From Leptospira ellinghausenii (GTDB taxonomy: Bacteria > Spirochaetota > Leptospiria > Leptospirales > Leptospiraceae): 64,000 nucleotides of DNA. Numbering within the stretch: the stretch's first letter is position 1; every line of letters begins with the position of its first letter. The stretch is from positions 1,674,001-1,738,000 of the forward strand of contig NZ_BFAZ01000009.1 of NCBI RefSeq assembly GCF_003114815.1. Direction: 5' to 3'. Of the stretch, positions 54,066-63,286 are shown piece after piece. A program made the position numbers and the translations under genes. The notes below the pieces were generated by a model that worked only from the letters and a program-made list of their open reading frames with translations, was not told the DNA's origin and searched no databases.

Positions 54066-55898
54066 TTGGTAATCACAGTGACAAGTATCCCAAAAGACCC
54101 ATTCCCCGAAAAATCGCGAAAAGAAGATCATTACCTTCGAATCTTTCGCCAAATGGAAACATTAGGGAAACTTGGTCATTGGGAATATGATTTTATCAAT
54201 CAAACCATCCATTGGTCAGAAGGTGTTTTTCTTATTTTAGAAATGGATCCTGTGGACATGCCCGTCTCACTTGAATTAGGTTACAATTCTGTCCATCCAG
54301 ACGATCGAGAAAAAGCAAAACAACATATGGAAGATGTTATCAAGAAAGGAATTCCATATAATTTTGAATGTCGCTTAGTAACAAAAAATGGTACCGTTCG
54401 ATACATTCACAGCCAAGCGGAACTGGTTCGTGATGATTCTGGTAATCCCATTCAAATTGTGGGAATTTTTCAGGACATCACTGACCGAATTGAATCATAC
54501 ATACAACTCAAACAACAAGAATTACGGCTCAGTTCTATCCTACAATCAGAACCAGAGTGTGTAAAGGTTGTTTCCCCAGATGGAATCCTCATTGAGATGA
54601 ACCCTGCAGGCCTCAATATGATTGAAGCAGATAGTCCAGAAGATGCGATCGGAAAAAATGTAGATGCATTAATTGAACCATCTGACCTTAGATACTACCA
54701 AAGTATTCATGAAAATGCTTTAAAAGGAATTAAATCAAGTGCTCGTTTTCGGATCATTGGTATGAAAGGAACACATCGTTGGATGGAAAGTACGGCAGTT
54801 CCACTTACAAACCAAAAAGGCGAAATCATTTCCGTATTAAGTTTAACTCGTGATATCTCTGAAAAAGTGATCAACGAAGAAAAATTGATTCGGATCAAAC
54901 GAAACCAAGAAGCACTCATCAATGGAACTTCTGATCTCATTTGGTCTATTGATACAAACTTTTGTTTGGTGGCTGCAAACCAATCCTTCTTAAATGTTCT
55001 CAGTTTTTTACTACAATACCCCGCGAAGGAAGGAGACTCAGTCTTAGTAAAAACTGCTGGAGAAGAATTTTATTATAAATGGAAAGAATACTATGAAAGA
55101 GGACTCTCTGGTGAATCCTTCACTTCTTATGAAAATTTCATAAGTCCAATCACACATGAAGAAGAACATAGAGAAGTTTCATTTAATCCGATTCGAAACG
55201 TTGACGAAAAAATAACAGGTCTTGCTTGTTTTTCAAAAGATATCTCCAGTTTAATGCGGAAAAGCAAAGAGCTGATTCTAAACGAAAAAAGGTTCCGTGT
55301 TCTAGTAGAAAATGGAGCCGATGTCATCATGATCCTGAGTCCAAGAGGCCAAGGAAAATATGTTTCACCTTCAATCACAAAAGTAATGGGTTATACGGAA
55401 AAAGAAGCGTTAAGTCTCAATTTGTTTGATGTTGTTCATCCAGATGATTCGCCAAAACTTAAAAAAAGATTATTTGATGTATTAGCATTACCTCTTGGAG
55501 GGTCTTTGCCAAGTGAAACCTTTCGTGCCAAACACAAAGATGGATCATGGAGGTATGTGGAATCAACACTTACCAATATGTTATCAGATGAATCGATCGG
55601 TGGGATCGTTGACAATTTTCATGATGTGACCGAAAAAGAAACACAATTAGAAGCGATCAAAACTCAAAACCAAAAACTAAAATCAATTGCATGGACACAG
55701 TCACATGTGGTTAGAAGCCCGCTGGCAAGGATTATGGGATTAACCCAACTCATTCGGACTGGCAGTTTGACAAAAGAAGAAGAGGATAAGAGTTTGGGTT
55801 ATTTATTAAATTCTGCTAATGAGCTTGACGAGGTCATTTGGGATATTGTAAGAAAATCCCAGGAAGTGATTCCTCCAGAATTTAATTCGAAAACATAA
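54066..55898 (+). CDS. four-PAS sensor protein ending in a DHp helix without ATPase
   Basis: About 610 residues from a TTG; a later GTG (54078) or the ATG in RQMETLGKLG are alternatives. Four PAS domains are seen at about 35-145, 150-270, 280-395 and 405-530 (for example HWEYDFINQTIHWSEGVF..SVHPDDREKA and GADVIMILSPRGQGKYVSPSITKVMGYT). The C-terminus is IAWTQSHVVRSPLARIMGLTQL, a histidine-kinase dimerisation helix with His547, then a second helix, and the protein ends with no HATPase domain. Soluble. It cannot autophosphorylate alone. Confidence 0.8.
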   Translation: MVITVTSIPKDPFPEKSRKEDHYLRIFRQMETLGKLGHWEYDFINQTIHWSEGVFLILEMDPVDMPVSLELGYNSVHPDDREKAKQHMEDVIKKGIPYNFECRLVTKNGTVRYIHSQAELVRDDSGNPIQIVGIFQDITDRIESYIQLKQQELRLSSILQSEPECVKVVSPDGILIEMNPAGLNMIEADSPEDAIGKNVDALIEPSDLRYYQSIHENALKGIKSSARFRIIGMKGTHRWMESTAVPLTNQKGEIISVLSLTRDISEKVINEEKLIRIKRNQEALINGTSDLIWSIDTNFCLVAANQSFLNVLSFLLQYPAKEGDSVLVKTAGEEFYYKWKEYYERGLSGESFTSYENFISPITHEEEHREVSFNPIRNVDEKITGLACFSKDISSLMRKSKELILNEKRFRVLVENGADVIMILSPRGQGKYVSPSITKVMGYTEKEALSLNLFDVVHPDDSPKLKKRLFDVLALPLGGSLPSETFRAKHKDGSWRYVESTLTNMLSDESIGGIVDNFHDVTEKETQLEAIKTQNQKLKSIAWTQSHVVRSPLARIMGLTQLIRTGSLTKEEEDKSLGYLLNSANELDEVIWDIVRKSQEVIPPEFNSKT

Positions 55899-55945
55899 GG
55901 ATTTTCACTTGCCACTTTGGTGAATTTGGTTCTAATTCTGTCACC

Positions 55946-56533
55946 ATGGTTCTTTCCACATTTTTATCCGATTTGTTTTTGTCCTTAGTTTCGCTCAGCG
56001 TAGCGTATCGTTTTTTTGGTAAATCATCAATCCCATCTCGTTCCGCATTGTATGGGTTTGCCATTATTGGAATATCAGCAGGGCTTGGGTCCATTCACTT
56101 TTTAGGTATCAATACTCTCGATCCTATCTATCGTTTTTTTGTAGGCCTATCTGGTTGTCTTGGTGTTCCACTCCTTGGTCTTGCTTTTTTTCATTTTTCC
56201 TTTCGTTCCATTTCGGAAAAAACTTTTTTCCTTCTCATCACCATCCTTTTTGTTTTGTATTTGGTCTTTGCTTACTTGGTTCCACTACCAATTTATTCGA
56301 CAGTCGTCGGCGGAATTGCGATGCTTATCGTACTTGTCAGTTCCATCATCCGTTTTCCGAAGCACAACCAAGCTGCCATGATGGGCATCGTGGGAGTAGT
56401 GTTGTTTATCTTGGCTGGTTTAGTGATTGGTACGAAGGGGACATCAGGACCTTTCCTGAATGTTGATATCTTTCACGTCCTACTTGCGATTGCGAATTAT
56501 TGTTTAGGCGAGGGAATTCGAAAATTAAGCTAG
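55946..56533 (+). CDS. multi-pass membrane protein, unknown
   Basis: This 195-residue protein has about six predicted membrane helices (5-22, 37-55, 62-83, 92-113, 118-135, 143-160) and ends in a helix with DIFHVLLAIANYCLGEGIRKL. His residues in GSIHFLG and DIFHVLLA could mark a buried metal site, as in ceramidase-like (CREST) proteins, but the match is weak. It lies between two signalling genes on the same strand. Confidence 0.6.
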   Translation: MVLSTFLSDLFLSLVSLSVAYRFFGKSSIPSRSALYGFAIIGISAGLGSIHFLGINTLDPIYRFFVGLSGCLGVPLLGLAFFHFSFRSISEKTFFLLITILFVLYLVFAYLVPLPIYSTVVGGIAMLIVLVSSIIRFPKHNQAAMMGIVGVVLFILAGLVIGTKGTSGPFLNVDIFHVLLAIANYCLGEGIRKLS

Positions 56534-56573
56534 ATCAATATTGATCCTTTCCGTAAGGTAACTCTGAAACGAT

Positions 56574-57587
56574 ATGGCCTTATCTCCTTCAGAGTCAACC
56601 TTAGAAAAAATACTAAAAATACAAACAGAGCTAACTGTTGTTAATCCTGATATTCCACTTCTATTAGATCTCATCACACTACGTTCCAAGGAACTTGTTT
56701 CAGCAGAAGGAGCAGTGTTCGAATTAGTAGAAGGAGACGATTTAGTATATCGCGCTGCGAGTGGATCTGCTTCCAATCAGATTGGATTGAGGCTACATGT
56801 TTCTGGAAGTTTTTCTGGACTCAGTTTACAATCAAAAGAAATTTTATACTGTGTCGATTCAGAAGAAGACAACCGCGTCAATCGAGAAGCTTGTCGTGTC
56901 GTGGGTTTAAGATCCATGATTGTAGTTCCATTGTACTTCGGTTTAGAAGTGATAGGTGTCTTAAAAGTTTTCAGTTCAAAACCTGCATACTTTCATGAAA
57001 ACGATCTTCATACTCTTAATATGTTATCAGGAACAATGGCGGCGGTATTACATAATGCTTATCGTTGGGCAGAACGAGAAAAACGATTACAATCAATGTC
57101 CTATCTTGCAAGCCACGATACACTCACTGGGATCTACAATCGTTCTGCTTTTTATGATTATTTGAGAAGAGGGATCGCCCGTTTACAATCCAATTCAATC
57201 TCACTAACTGTGGTTATGTTTGATTTGGATGGTTTAAAACAAGTGAATGATACATTTGGACATGCAGCTGGAGATTTTTATATCTCACAATTTGCCAAAC
57301 GACTTTCTAACCTTATCCAAGATCACGATATATTGGCAAGGTTAGGTGGTGATGAGTTTGGATTAATTTTGATGAGTCCAGATCCGAAAGAATCAATTTT
57401 ATCCTTTTTATCCAATATTATGAATATCGTTGAAGGGGAATTACAATTTGAGTCCCAATCCCTTCGAATCAAAGCAAGTGTTGGTGTTGCTCATTACCCA
57501 GAAGATGGTGGAGAATTAGAATCCTTAATTGCTAAAGCCGATGAAAGGATGTATGAAAATAAACGAGACCGAAAAAAGAACCAATAA
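56574..57587 (+). CDS. GAF-GGDEF diguanylate cyclase
   Basis: This 337-residue soluble protein has a GAF domain (about 15-165; LRSMIVVPLYFGLEVIGVLKVFS) followed by a GGDEF domain (about 175-335). DTLTGIYNRSAFYDYL, MFDLDGLKQVNDTFGHAAGD and the active-site RLGGDEFGLIL are intact, as is ASVGVAHYPEDG. The I-site R-x-x-D is not present upstream of GGDEF (HDILARLGG), so product inhibition is unlikely. It makes c-di-GMP in response to a GAF ligand. Confidence 0.92.
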   Translation: MALSPSESTLEKILKIQTELTVVNPDIPLLLDLITLRSKELVSAEGAVFELVEGDDLVYRAASGSASNQIGLRLHVSGSFSGLSLQSKEILYCVDSEEDNRVNREACRVVGLRSMIVVPLYFGLEVIGVLKVFSSKPAYFHENDLHTLNMLSGTMAAVLHNAYRWAEREKRLQSMSYLASHDTLTGIYNRSAFYDYLRRGIARLQSNSISLTVVMFDLDGLKQVNDTFGHAAGDFYISQFAKRLSNLIQDHDILARLGGDEFGLILMSPDPKESILSFLSNIMNIVEGELQFESQSLRIKASVGVAHYPEDGGELESLIAKADERMYENKRDRKKNQ

Positions 57588-57673
57588 CCATAAAGTTCAT
57601 TCCTTACTACTCGCATTTCTTTCCTGAATTTTTCTGTCATTTGGTACATCTTCTTCTTGTCTAAGGAGGAAAG

Positions 57674-58924
57674 ATGAATCCAAACTCCCCAATATTTACA
57701 ACCCTCACATTACCAAATGGAGTCATTCTTCCCAATCGATTGGTGAAAGCCGCTATGGAAGAAAATTTATCGAATGAAAATTTAGAACCAGATTCCGCAC
57801 TTTGGAATTTATACGAAGCATGGGGAAAGGGTGGAGTTGGGACCATCATTACTGGAAATGTGATGGTCGATCATAGGTCTATGACTGGGCCTGGTGGAGT
57901 CGTCCTCGAAGCAGGTAGCAAATTAGATGGATTCAAAACCTGGGCGAACAAAGCAAAATCTTCGGGTGGAAAAATCATTATTCAAATTAACCACCCCGGT
58001 CGGCAAATATTAGCGAAGTTAGGTGGTAACGTCTGGGCTCCCTCTGCAGTTACGGTAAATATTGGAAATCTTTCTAAACTTTTGGGCAATCCGAAAGCAA
58101 TGAATGAATCTGAAATTCTAGAAACCATCCAAAGGTTCGCACTGACTGCAAAACTCGCGGAAGAAGTTGGTTTTGATGGCGTACAAATTCATGCAGCCCA
58201 TGGGTATTTGATTAGCCAATTCCTTTCTCCTTTAGTTAACAAGCGAACGGATGTTTGGGGAGGAAGTTTAGAAAATAGAGCAAAATTTTTAATCGAAGTG
58301 ATCCAATCTGTTCGAAAGTGTGTAAAACCTAATTTTATTGTTTCTGTAAAAATCAATTCAAGTGATTTCCAAAAAGGTGGATTTCAATTTGAAGATGCCA
58401 CTTCTGTTATCAAAATGATTCAAAAGTTAGGTGTAGATTTTATTGAAATATCTGGTGGGAATTATGAAGCACCTGCCATGCAAGGAATCGCAAAGGATGG
58501 TTCCACCTTAGCAAGAGAAGCATACTTTTTGGATTTTGCACGAGAAGTGACAAAAGTAGTATCTGTTCCCATAATGGTAACTGGTGGAATTGTTAGAAAA
58601 CAAATTGCAGAGTCCGTTTTAGAATCAGGAGTGTCGCTCGTTGGGATTGCCACGGCCTTAGCTTTAAATCCAAATTTACCAATGGAATGGAAGGAAAATA
58701 AAGAATCCATTTTTAGATTGCCCATCCCCAATTGGAAATCAAAAACTCTTACTGGCCTTGCAACAATGGCAATGGTGCGTTACCAACTCCAACGATTGGC
58801 AAAAGGAAAAATGCCAAATGTTAACCTAATTCCATGGTTTCGGTTGCTCATGGACCAAATCCGTTTGTCGAAATTAACAAAACGATACAGGCATTGGTTG
58901 GATCAAAAATCGGCTTCGACTTAA
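57674..58924 (+). CDS. NADH:flavin oxidoreductase (old yellow enzyme family)
   Basis: This 416-residue TIM-barrel FMN enzyme has LPNGVILPNRLVKAAMEENL, IIQINHPGRQ, FDGVQIHAAHGYLISQFLSPLVNKRTDVWGGSLENRAKFLIEVI and ISGGNYEAP. HAAHGYL supplies the catalytic His pair. The substrate is presumably an enone or related unsaturated compound. AGGAGG precedes the ATG. Confidence 0.9.
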   Translation: MNPNSPIFTTLTLPNGVILPNRLVKAAMEENLSNENLEPDSALWNLYEAWGKGGVGTIITGNVMVDHRSMTGPGGVVLEAGSKLDGFKTWANKAKSSGGKIIIQINHPGRQILAKLGGNVWAPSAVTVNIGNLSKLLGNPKAMNESEILETIQRFALTAKLAEEVGFDGVQIHAAHGYLISQFLSPLVNKRTDVWGGSLENRAKFLIEVIQSVRKCVKPNFIVSVKINSSDFQKGGFQFEDATSVIKMIQKLGVDFIEISGGNYEAPAMQGIAKDGSTLAREAYFLDFAREVTKVVSVPIMVTGGIVRKQIAESVLESGVSLVGIATALALNPNLPMEWKENKESIFRLPIPNWKSKTLTGLATMAMVRYQLQRLAKGKMPNVNLIPWFRLLMDQIRLSKLTKRYRHWLDQKSAST

Positions 58925-58935
58925 TTGGAACTAAC

Positions 58936-59970
58936 TTAAATTTTAGAATAGAATCGGTCCCGAAACGCAAGGGCTACTTTTACAAGTAAAATTAAAGTTG
59001 GAACTTCAATCAGTGGACCAATGACTCCAACGAAGGCTGCTCCGCTACTAATCCCAAATACTCCAATGGAAACTGCGATCGCGAGTTCAAAATTGTTTCC
59101 AGTAGCTGTAAAACTTACTGCTGCGTTTTTTGAATAATCAACACCTAGTTTGTATCCCATCCATAAACTTAAGAAAAACATGATGATAAAATAGAAGAGT
59201 AATGGTATGGCAACGCGTATGACATCTTCCGTTAGTTCTAAAATCATTTCACCTTTTAAACTAAACATCACAATGATTGTAAATAGAAGTGCTAGTAAGG
59301 TGATTGGCGAAATTTTAGGAAGGAATTTTGTTTCATAGAATTCCTTTTTGTTCCATGTTTCAAATCCAAAACGTAATAAAAATCCAATCACAAATGGAAT
59401 CCCTAAGTAAATTCCTACAGTTTTTGCTATCTCGGAAATTTCAATGGAAACATTCGATGAAGTGATACCGAAGTAAGGAGGTAAGATAGTAATGAATAAA
59501 TAAGCATAAAAACTATAAAAGAACACTTGGAAAATGCTATTCAAAGCAACGAGAGCAGCCCCATATTCTCTATCGCCATTTGCTAAATCATTCCAAACAA
59601 TCACCATAGCAATACATCTTGCCAATCCAATGAGAATCAATCCCGTTCTATATTCAGGTTCATTTTGTAAAAAGAGAATCGCTAGAATGAACATGAGAAT
59701 AGGACCGATAATCCAATTGAGCAGAAGTGAAAGTAAGAGTAGTCTTCCATCTCGAAATACCTTTCCCATTTCTTTGTATTTCACTTTAGCAAGTGGTGGA
59801 ACCATCATAAGGATAAGGCCAATAGCAATCGGGAGATTTGTCGTACCACTATTTAAAGAAGATATGAAACCAACAAAGTTTGGAAAATAATTTCCAATGA
59901 GAACACCCAAGAGCATCGCTCCAAAAATCCAAACAGTCAAAAATCGGTCTAAAAAGGATAAATGTTTCAT
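58936..59970 (-). CDS. acr3: ACR3-type arsenite efflux permease
   Basis: This 344-residue protein has about ten membrane helices. [36 protein letters not shown] contains the conserved Cys of Acr3 carriers, and [26 protein letters not shown] is the second family hallmark. It exports arsenite as the last gene of the ars operon; its ATG follows the DUF6428 stop without a gap. Confidence 0.93.
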   Translation of the reverse strand: MKHLSFLDRFLTVWIFGAMLLGVLIGNYFPNFVGFISSLNSGTTNLPIAIGLILMMVPPLAKVKYKEMGKVFRDGRLLLLSLLLNWIIGPILMFILAILFLQNEPEYRTGLILIGLARCIAMVIVWNDLANGDREYGAALVALNSIFQVFFYSFYAYLFITILPPYFGITSSNVSIEISEIAKTVGIYLGIPFVIGFLLRFGFETWNKKEFYETKFLPKISPITLLALLFTIIVMFSLKGEMILELTEDVIRVAIPLLFYFIIMFFLSLWMGYKLGVDYSKNAAVSFTATGNNFELAIAVSIGVFGISSGAAFVGVIGPLIEVPTLILLVKVALAFRDRFYSKI

Positions 59971-60531
59971 TCAGCAACAACCAACTTTTTCTAAACTGAC
60001 TTCAGATGGTTTTTTGCTGCAACATGAGTTTTTTGATATTGGTTTTTCACTCACAAATTCTTCGTTAAGAATCGGGATGTTGGTATCTTTTTTGATACCA
60101 CAACTTTCGGATGCCTTACATTCTGTTTTTCCATCTACCAATTCCATAACGAGCTCAGTGCCAACAATCTGTAAATTGGAAACAAAATATTGCCTCATTG
60201 CAGATTTGGAATTTCCAAATTCGATTCTCAGGATTGCATCATCTGGTATCAATATTCGTGTAGAAACCTTTGTAAATATTGAATTCACTTTTTTGAGGTC
60301 CATTGAACCAGTTTCAATTTTTTCGTTTGGTTCCAATACTTGTAATATGATTTCTTTCCAAGTATCATAGTTCCCTCCACAATCAACTGATTCGATCGTG
60401 GCTAATTTAAATTCAGTGATATGGTAATTAGGATAGATTCTTTCTTGGTTTTGGTATAAAAATGTAAGTTGTAGTTCAGGATACAAATCCAAATTCTTTT
60501 TGAAATTAAGCCATGTCATTGATTGGTTCAT
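59971..60531 (-). CDS. DUF6428-type protein in ars operon, Cys-rich tail
   Basis: This 186-residue protein has TWLNFKKNLDLYPELQLTFLYQNQERIYPNYHITEFKLATIESVDCGGNYDTWKEIILQVL, which fits the DUF6428 family often found beside arsenic genes. The C-terminal third is rich in Cys: CKASESC and the tail NSCCSKKPSEVSLEKVGCC. The double CC pairs could bind arsenite. The gene lies between arsC and acr3 with gaps of 10 and 0 bp. Function unknown; a metallochaperone or arsenite-binding role is an inference. Confidence 0.7.
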   Translation of the reverse strand: MNQSMTWLNFKKNLDLYPELQLTFLYQNQERIYPNYHITEFKLATIESVDCGGNYDTWKEIILQVLEPNEKIETGSMDLKKVNSIFTKVSTRILIPDDAILRIEFGNSKSAMRQYFVSNLQIVGTELVMELVDGKTECKASESCGIKKDTNIPILNEEFVSEKPISKNSCCSKKPSEVSLEKVGCC

Positions 60532-60541
60532 ATATTCCTCG

Positions 60542-60958
60542 TTAGTTTAATTCTTTGTTTACAAAATTTTCGCAATACTTTCGAATTTCTTCTCTTGTTT
60601 TTGCGAAAGCTTCTTTGATTTCGGATTCAGTTCCTATCTTTTTAGATGGATCACTGAAGTTGTGGTGGAATCGTTTTGCATCACTCGGGAAATAAGGACA
60701 GTTTTCTTTGGCGTGATCACATACAGTGATCAAATAATCAAAGGTAATGTCTTTGTATTCGTTTATATGGTTTGAGGTATGATTGGAAATATCAATTCCA
60801 ACTTCCTTCATGGTCGAGATCGCTTTTGGGTTCACTCCATGAGTTTCGATACCTGCACTGTACACTTTAGCTTTCTCTTTTGCATAAAATCGCATCCAAC
60901 CTTCAGCGATTTGGCTTCTACAACTATTACCTGTACATAGGATTAAAATATTTTTCAT
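60542..60958 (-). CDS. arsC: arsenate reductase (low-MW PTP type)
   Basis: From the ATG at 60958 (MKNILILCTGNSCRSQIAEGWM) this is 138 residues. The P-loop CTGNSCR (C-x5-R) holds the nucleophile, and VTVCDHAKENCPYFP provides the two further Cys of the redox relay used by thioredoxin-coupled ArsC. It reduces arsenate to arsenite for export by Acr3. A 1-bp gap follows arsR. Confidence 0.93.
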   Translation of the reverse strand: MKNILILCTGNSCRSQIAEGWMRFYAKEKAKVYSAGIETHGVNPKAISTMKEVGIDISNHTSNHINEYKDITFDYLITVCDHAKENCPYFPSDAKRFHHNFSDPSKKIGTESEIKEAFAKTREEIRKYCENFVNKELN

Positions 60959-60959
60959 T

Positions 60960-61301
60960 TTAACAACAGCTCCCGTTTTCTCTTTGGAATTCTTTGATCG
61001 TATTGAGTGATAAAATAAATGCGTCTGACATTTGATTAAAGTTTTCCCAGTTGATACAATAACAGGAACTTGTTCCCTCAATTTCCCCTTTTACGAGTCC
61101 ACCCTCCTTTAACTCCTTAAGGTGTTGCGAAACAGTTGATTGAGCAAGTGGAAGTTCATCAACGATTTCTCCACAAACGCAAGTTTGGCGTTTGGCCAAC
61201 ACTTCTAAAATCGCAATCCTTGCTGGATGTGATAAGAGTTTGGCAAAGGATGCAAAACTCTGGATGGGGGCCGGGAATTCAGTTTTTTTGTTCAACGCCA
61301 T
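60960..61301 (-). CDS. arsR: arsenic-responsive repressor ArsR
   Basis: This 113-residue winged-helix regulator has LLSHPARIAILEVLAKRQTCVCGEIVDELPLAQSTVSQHLKELKEGGLVKGE. The Cys pair in QTCVCGEIV matches the arsenite-sensing position of ArsR, with further Cys in CYC and the terminal GSCC. It is first in the operon arsR-arsC-DUF6428-acr3, and a perfect inverted repeat lies just upstream of its start codon. Confidence 0.93.
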   Translation of the reverse strand: MALNKKTEFPAPIQSFASFAKLLSHPARIAILEVLAKRQTCVCGEIVDELPLAQSTVSQHLKELKEGGLVKGEIEGTSSCYCINWENFNQMSDAFILSLNTIKEFQRENGSCC

Positions 61302-61303
61302 AG

Positions 61304-61325
61304 TATATCGTAAATATACGATATA
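61304..61325. promoter_or_regulatory. ArsR operator / operon promoter
   Basis: TATATCGTA (61304-61312) and TACGATATA (61317-61325) form a perfect 9-bp inverted repeat with a 4-bp spacer, ending 2 bp from the arsR ATG. This is a classic autoregulatory operator site. Its closeness to the ATG leaves no room for a leader with a ribosome-binding site, so the transcript is probably leaderless. Confidence 0.8.
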
Positions 61326-61431
61326 GTGTAAACTAGGAAATCGGTCAAGGGGAAAAATGTTTTTTTATGAATGGGATTCTAGGAAGAGATAAGTCCCAAA
61401 AATTGATTTGGAAACTGGGAGTTTCCCATGG

Positions 61432-61470
61432 AAAAAACATCCATTTTCAAATCCTTATCGAAAATGGGTG
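61432..61470 (-). terminator. rho-independent terminator after secreted protein gene
   Basis: On the minus strand, CCATTTTC/GAAAATGG arms (61441-61448 and 61460-61467), extended by ACA/TGT pairs, are followed by a run of T. It starts 18 bp after the stop at 61488. Confidence 0.75.
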
Positions 61471-61487
61471 TTCTGTAGGTTAGTGGA

Positions 61488-62294
61488 TTAGATTCCGGAT
61501 CCGTCTGGGATGACCACTGGATCATCAGAAGTGGGAGTGTCTGGTTTGACATCGGCTGGGGTGTAGTTTTGGTCACTTGGTTTCCGTCTCGATTCAAATT
61601 CCGTACCATTAGGTTTGTGGTTTCCTTCAACCGAAAATAACCAACCATCATCCTGTTTTTGAGAAATTCCTTGTTCATGAGGAAAGGTTTCAATCGGACG
61701 GATAGTGATAGAAATATACTGGATGAGTCTTTCATCTTTGACAGGGTCGAGATACGCCAAACTATCGTTACGCCATCGATTTTTGGCTCGAGGTTCTCTG
61801 CGAAAACTTTTCATCACCATATCCAAGTCTTTCGCATATTTAGAAAATAAAACACGAGTGGTTTTGGCCTGGATTACATAGTACATTCCACCTTTTCTGT
61901 GGAATAAAAAACGGTTTGAGATCGTTTGTTTATTTTCCGTATAATGCAAAACAACAAAGGTTGATTCATCAAACCCAGCTATTTCATTTTCCAAAACCTT
62001 TTCTCGAACTAGTTTTAGATCAGGGTATTTTGTTAAAAACGTATCAACTGTTTCTTCAATAAAGCGATCGATGTCATAATCTTTTGTTCGGCGAGCCACA
62101 TCAATTTGCAAAATGGCTTCGCGGTTGGATTTAGCGATTTGGATCCGAACCGTGTCAGTGTATCGTAATACAGACTTTGCCCAACCTCTCGGATATTCAA
62201 ATGCAAATCCGAGTGAGTCTTCAACCCAAGTGGCAGCTTCCAATCCTGTGATAGTAAGACATAATATAAATACTAGGCAAAGTCGCTTTTTCAT
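61488..62294 (-). CDS. exported PsbP-like protein, unknown
   Basis: From the ATG at 62294 (MKKRLCLVFILCLTITGLEA) this is about 268 residues with a signal peptide. The domain WVEDSLGFAFEYPRGWAKSVLRYTDTVRIQI ... DMVMKSFRREP resembles the PsbP/DUF1795-type fold. A Pro/Asp-rich low-complexity tail (SDQNYTPADVKPDTPTSDD) ends the protein. It is the last gene of the operon with the epimerase, 29 bp downstream. Confidence 0.6.
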   Translation of the reverse strand: MKKRLCLVFILCLTITGLEAATWVEDSLGFAFEYPRGWAKSVLRYTDTVRIQIAKSNREAILQIDVARRTKDYDIDRFIEETVDTFLTKYPDLKLVREKVLENEIAGFDESTFVVLHYTENKQTISNRFLFHRKGGMYYVIQAKTTRVLFSKYAKDLDMVMKSFRREPRAKNRWRNDSLAYLDPVKDERLIQYISITIRPIETFPHEQGISQKQDDGWLFSVEGNHKPNGTEFESRRKPSDQNYTPADVKPDTPTSDDPVVIPDGSGI

Positions 62295-62323
62295 ACTGAA
62301 TATATCGGCTAAGTCTCCTACCA

Positions 62324-63286
62324 TTATTGATAGTCAAGTAACCCTTTTCGTAAATCTGATTTTGGAAAAGTTCCAATCTTTTCCCAGGAACTCTCATCAT
62401 AAATTGCCACAGATTCGAGAAGAGGTTGTAGGGGAGAACCGTGGTAAGGTTTTTTTCGGATCCAACTCATCAAACGAAAGACAAGTTCCACCATTTTGGA
62501 CCAAACACCTGAAACAGGAATGGGTAATAATCGTTTTTTTGTAATGCCCAATTCTTGGAAAGTTTGGATCACTCCTTGGATTGTCACAAATTCCGGATGG
62601 GAAAAAACATAAACTTTCTCCGGTTTTTTCCCAGCTAAACATTGTTTGGTCCAAAGATAAATTGCCTCAGTTGCATCCTCTATGTGCAAAATTGATTTTT
62701 TACGAACGGGAGGGATTTTCGGATACACTCCTTTTTTCATCAGGGATTTGAGTTTGGAGACAAAACTTTTGGTACCTTTTCCGTAAATACTTGCCAGTCT
62801 CAGTACTGAATAGTTCTCGCCACTTTGGAAAATAAAATCTTCGGCCAAAGCTTTTGTTTTTGCATAAATAGTGGTACCATGTCTTTCACTCTGTAGATTT
62901 AAATTGATCTCTTTGGATCCATAAACAGAAATACTACTCACAAATCCAAAGTGAGGGATTTTATTTTGAACTGCATAAGAGACAAGGTGTTTTGTAGCAT
63001 TCACATTAATCTGGTAATAAGTAAATTCGTCTACCTTTGCTCCTGATACAACAGCCGCTAAATGGAGGATGAGATCAATCGATTCTGAAAGATTAAAATC
63101 TTTTGGATCATCGATCGTTGCTAAATTTCTTTCATAGAACTTAAAATGTTTATGATGCCGTATGGATTCAGGAAAATTAGCGTAGTTTGTTCCAATTGCT
63201 ATGATTTTGTAATCAGGGATTAACTTTTGTATCAAAGATTTGCCGAGGACTCCACTTCCACCTGTGACAAGAATTATTTTAGTCAT
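62324..63286 (-). CDS. NAD-dependent epimerase/dehydratase (extended SDR)
   Basis: From the ATG at 63286 (MTKIILVTGGSGVLGKSLIQKL) this is 320 residues. NAD motif GGSGVLG, SSISVYGS, and Y-x-x-x-K in TIYAKTKALAEDF. It fits nucleoside-diphosphate-sugar epimerases or GDP-sugar-type SDRs; the substrate is not evident. The start overlaps the stop of the DUF445 gene (ATGA). Confidence 0.85.
   Translation of the reverse strand: MTKIILVTGGSGVLGKSLIQKLIPDYKIIAIGTNYANFPESIRHHKHFKFYERNLATIDDPKDFNLSESIDLILHLAAVVSGAKVDEFTYYQINVNATKHLVSYAVQNKIPHFGFVSSISVYGSKEINLNLQSERHGTTIYAKTKALAEDFIFQSGENYSVLRLASIYGKGTKSFVSKLKSLMKKGVYPKIPPVRKKSILHIEDATEAIYLWTKQCLAGKKPEKVYVFSHPEFVTIQGVIQTFQELGITKKRLLPIPVSGVWSKMVELVFRLMSWIRKKPYHGSPLQPLLESVAIYDESSWEKIGTFPKSDLRKGLLDYQ

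Noticed and set aside
53855..54190. 111-residue plus-strand frame across the GC-rich element
   Set aside because: It begins inside the structured element, has an unnatural composition (Gly/Pro/Arg then Ser), and overlaps the PAS gene in another frame.
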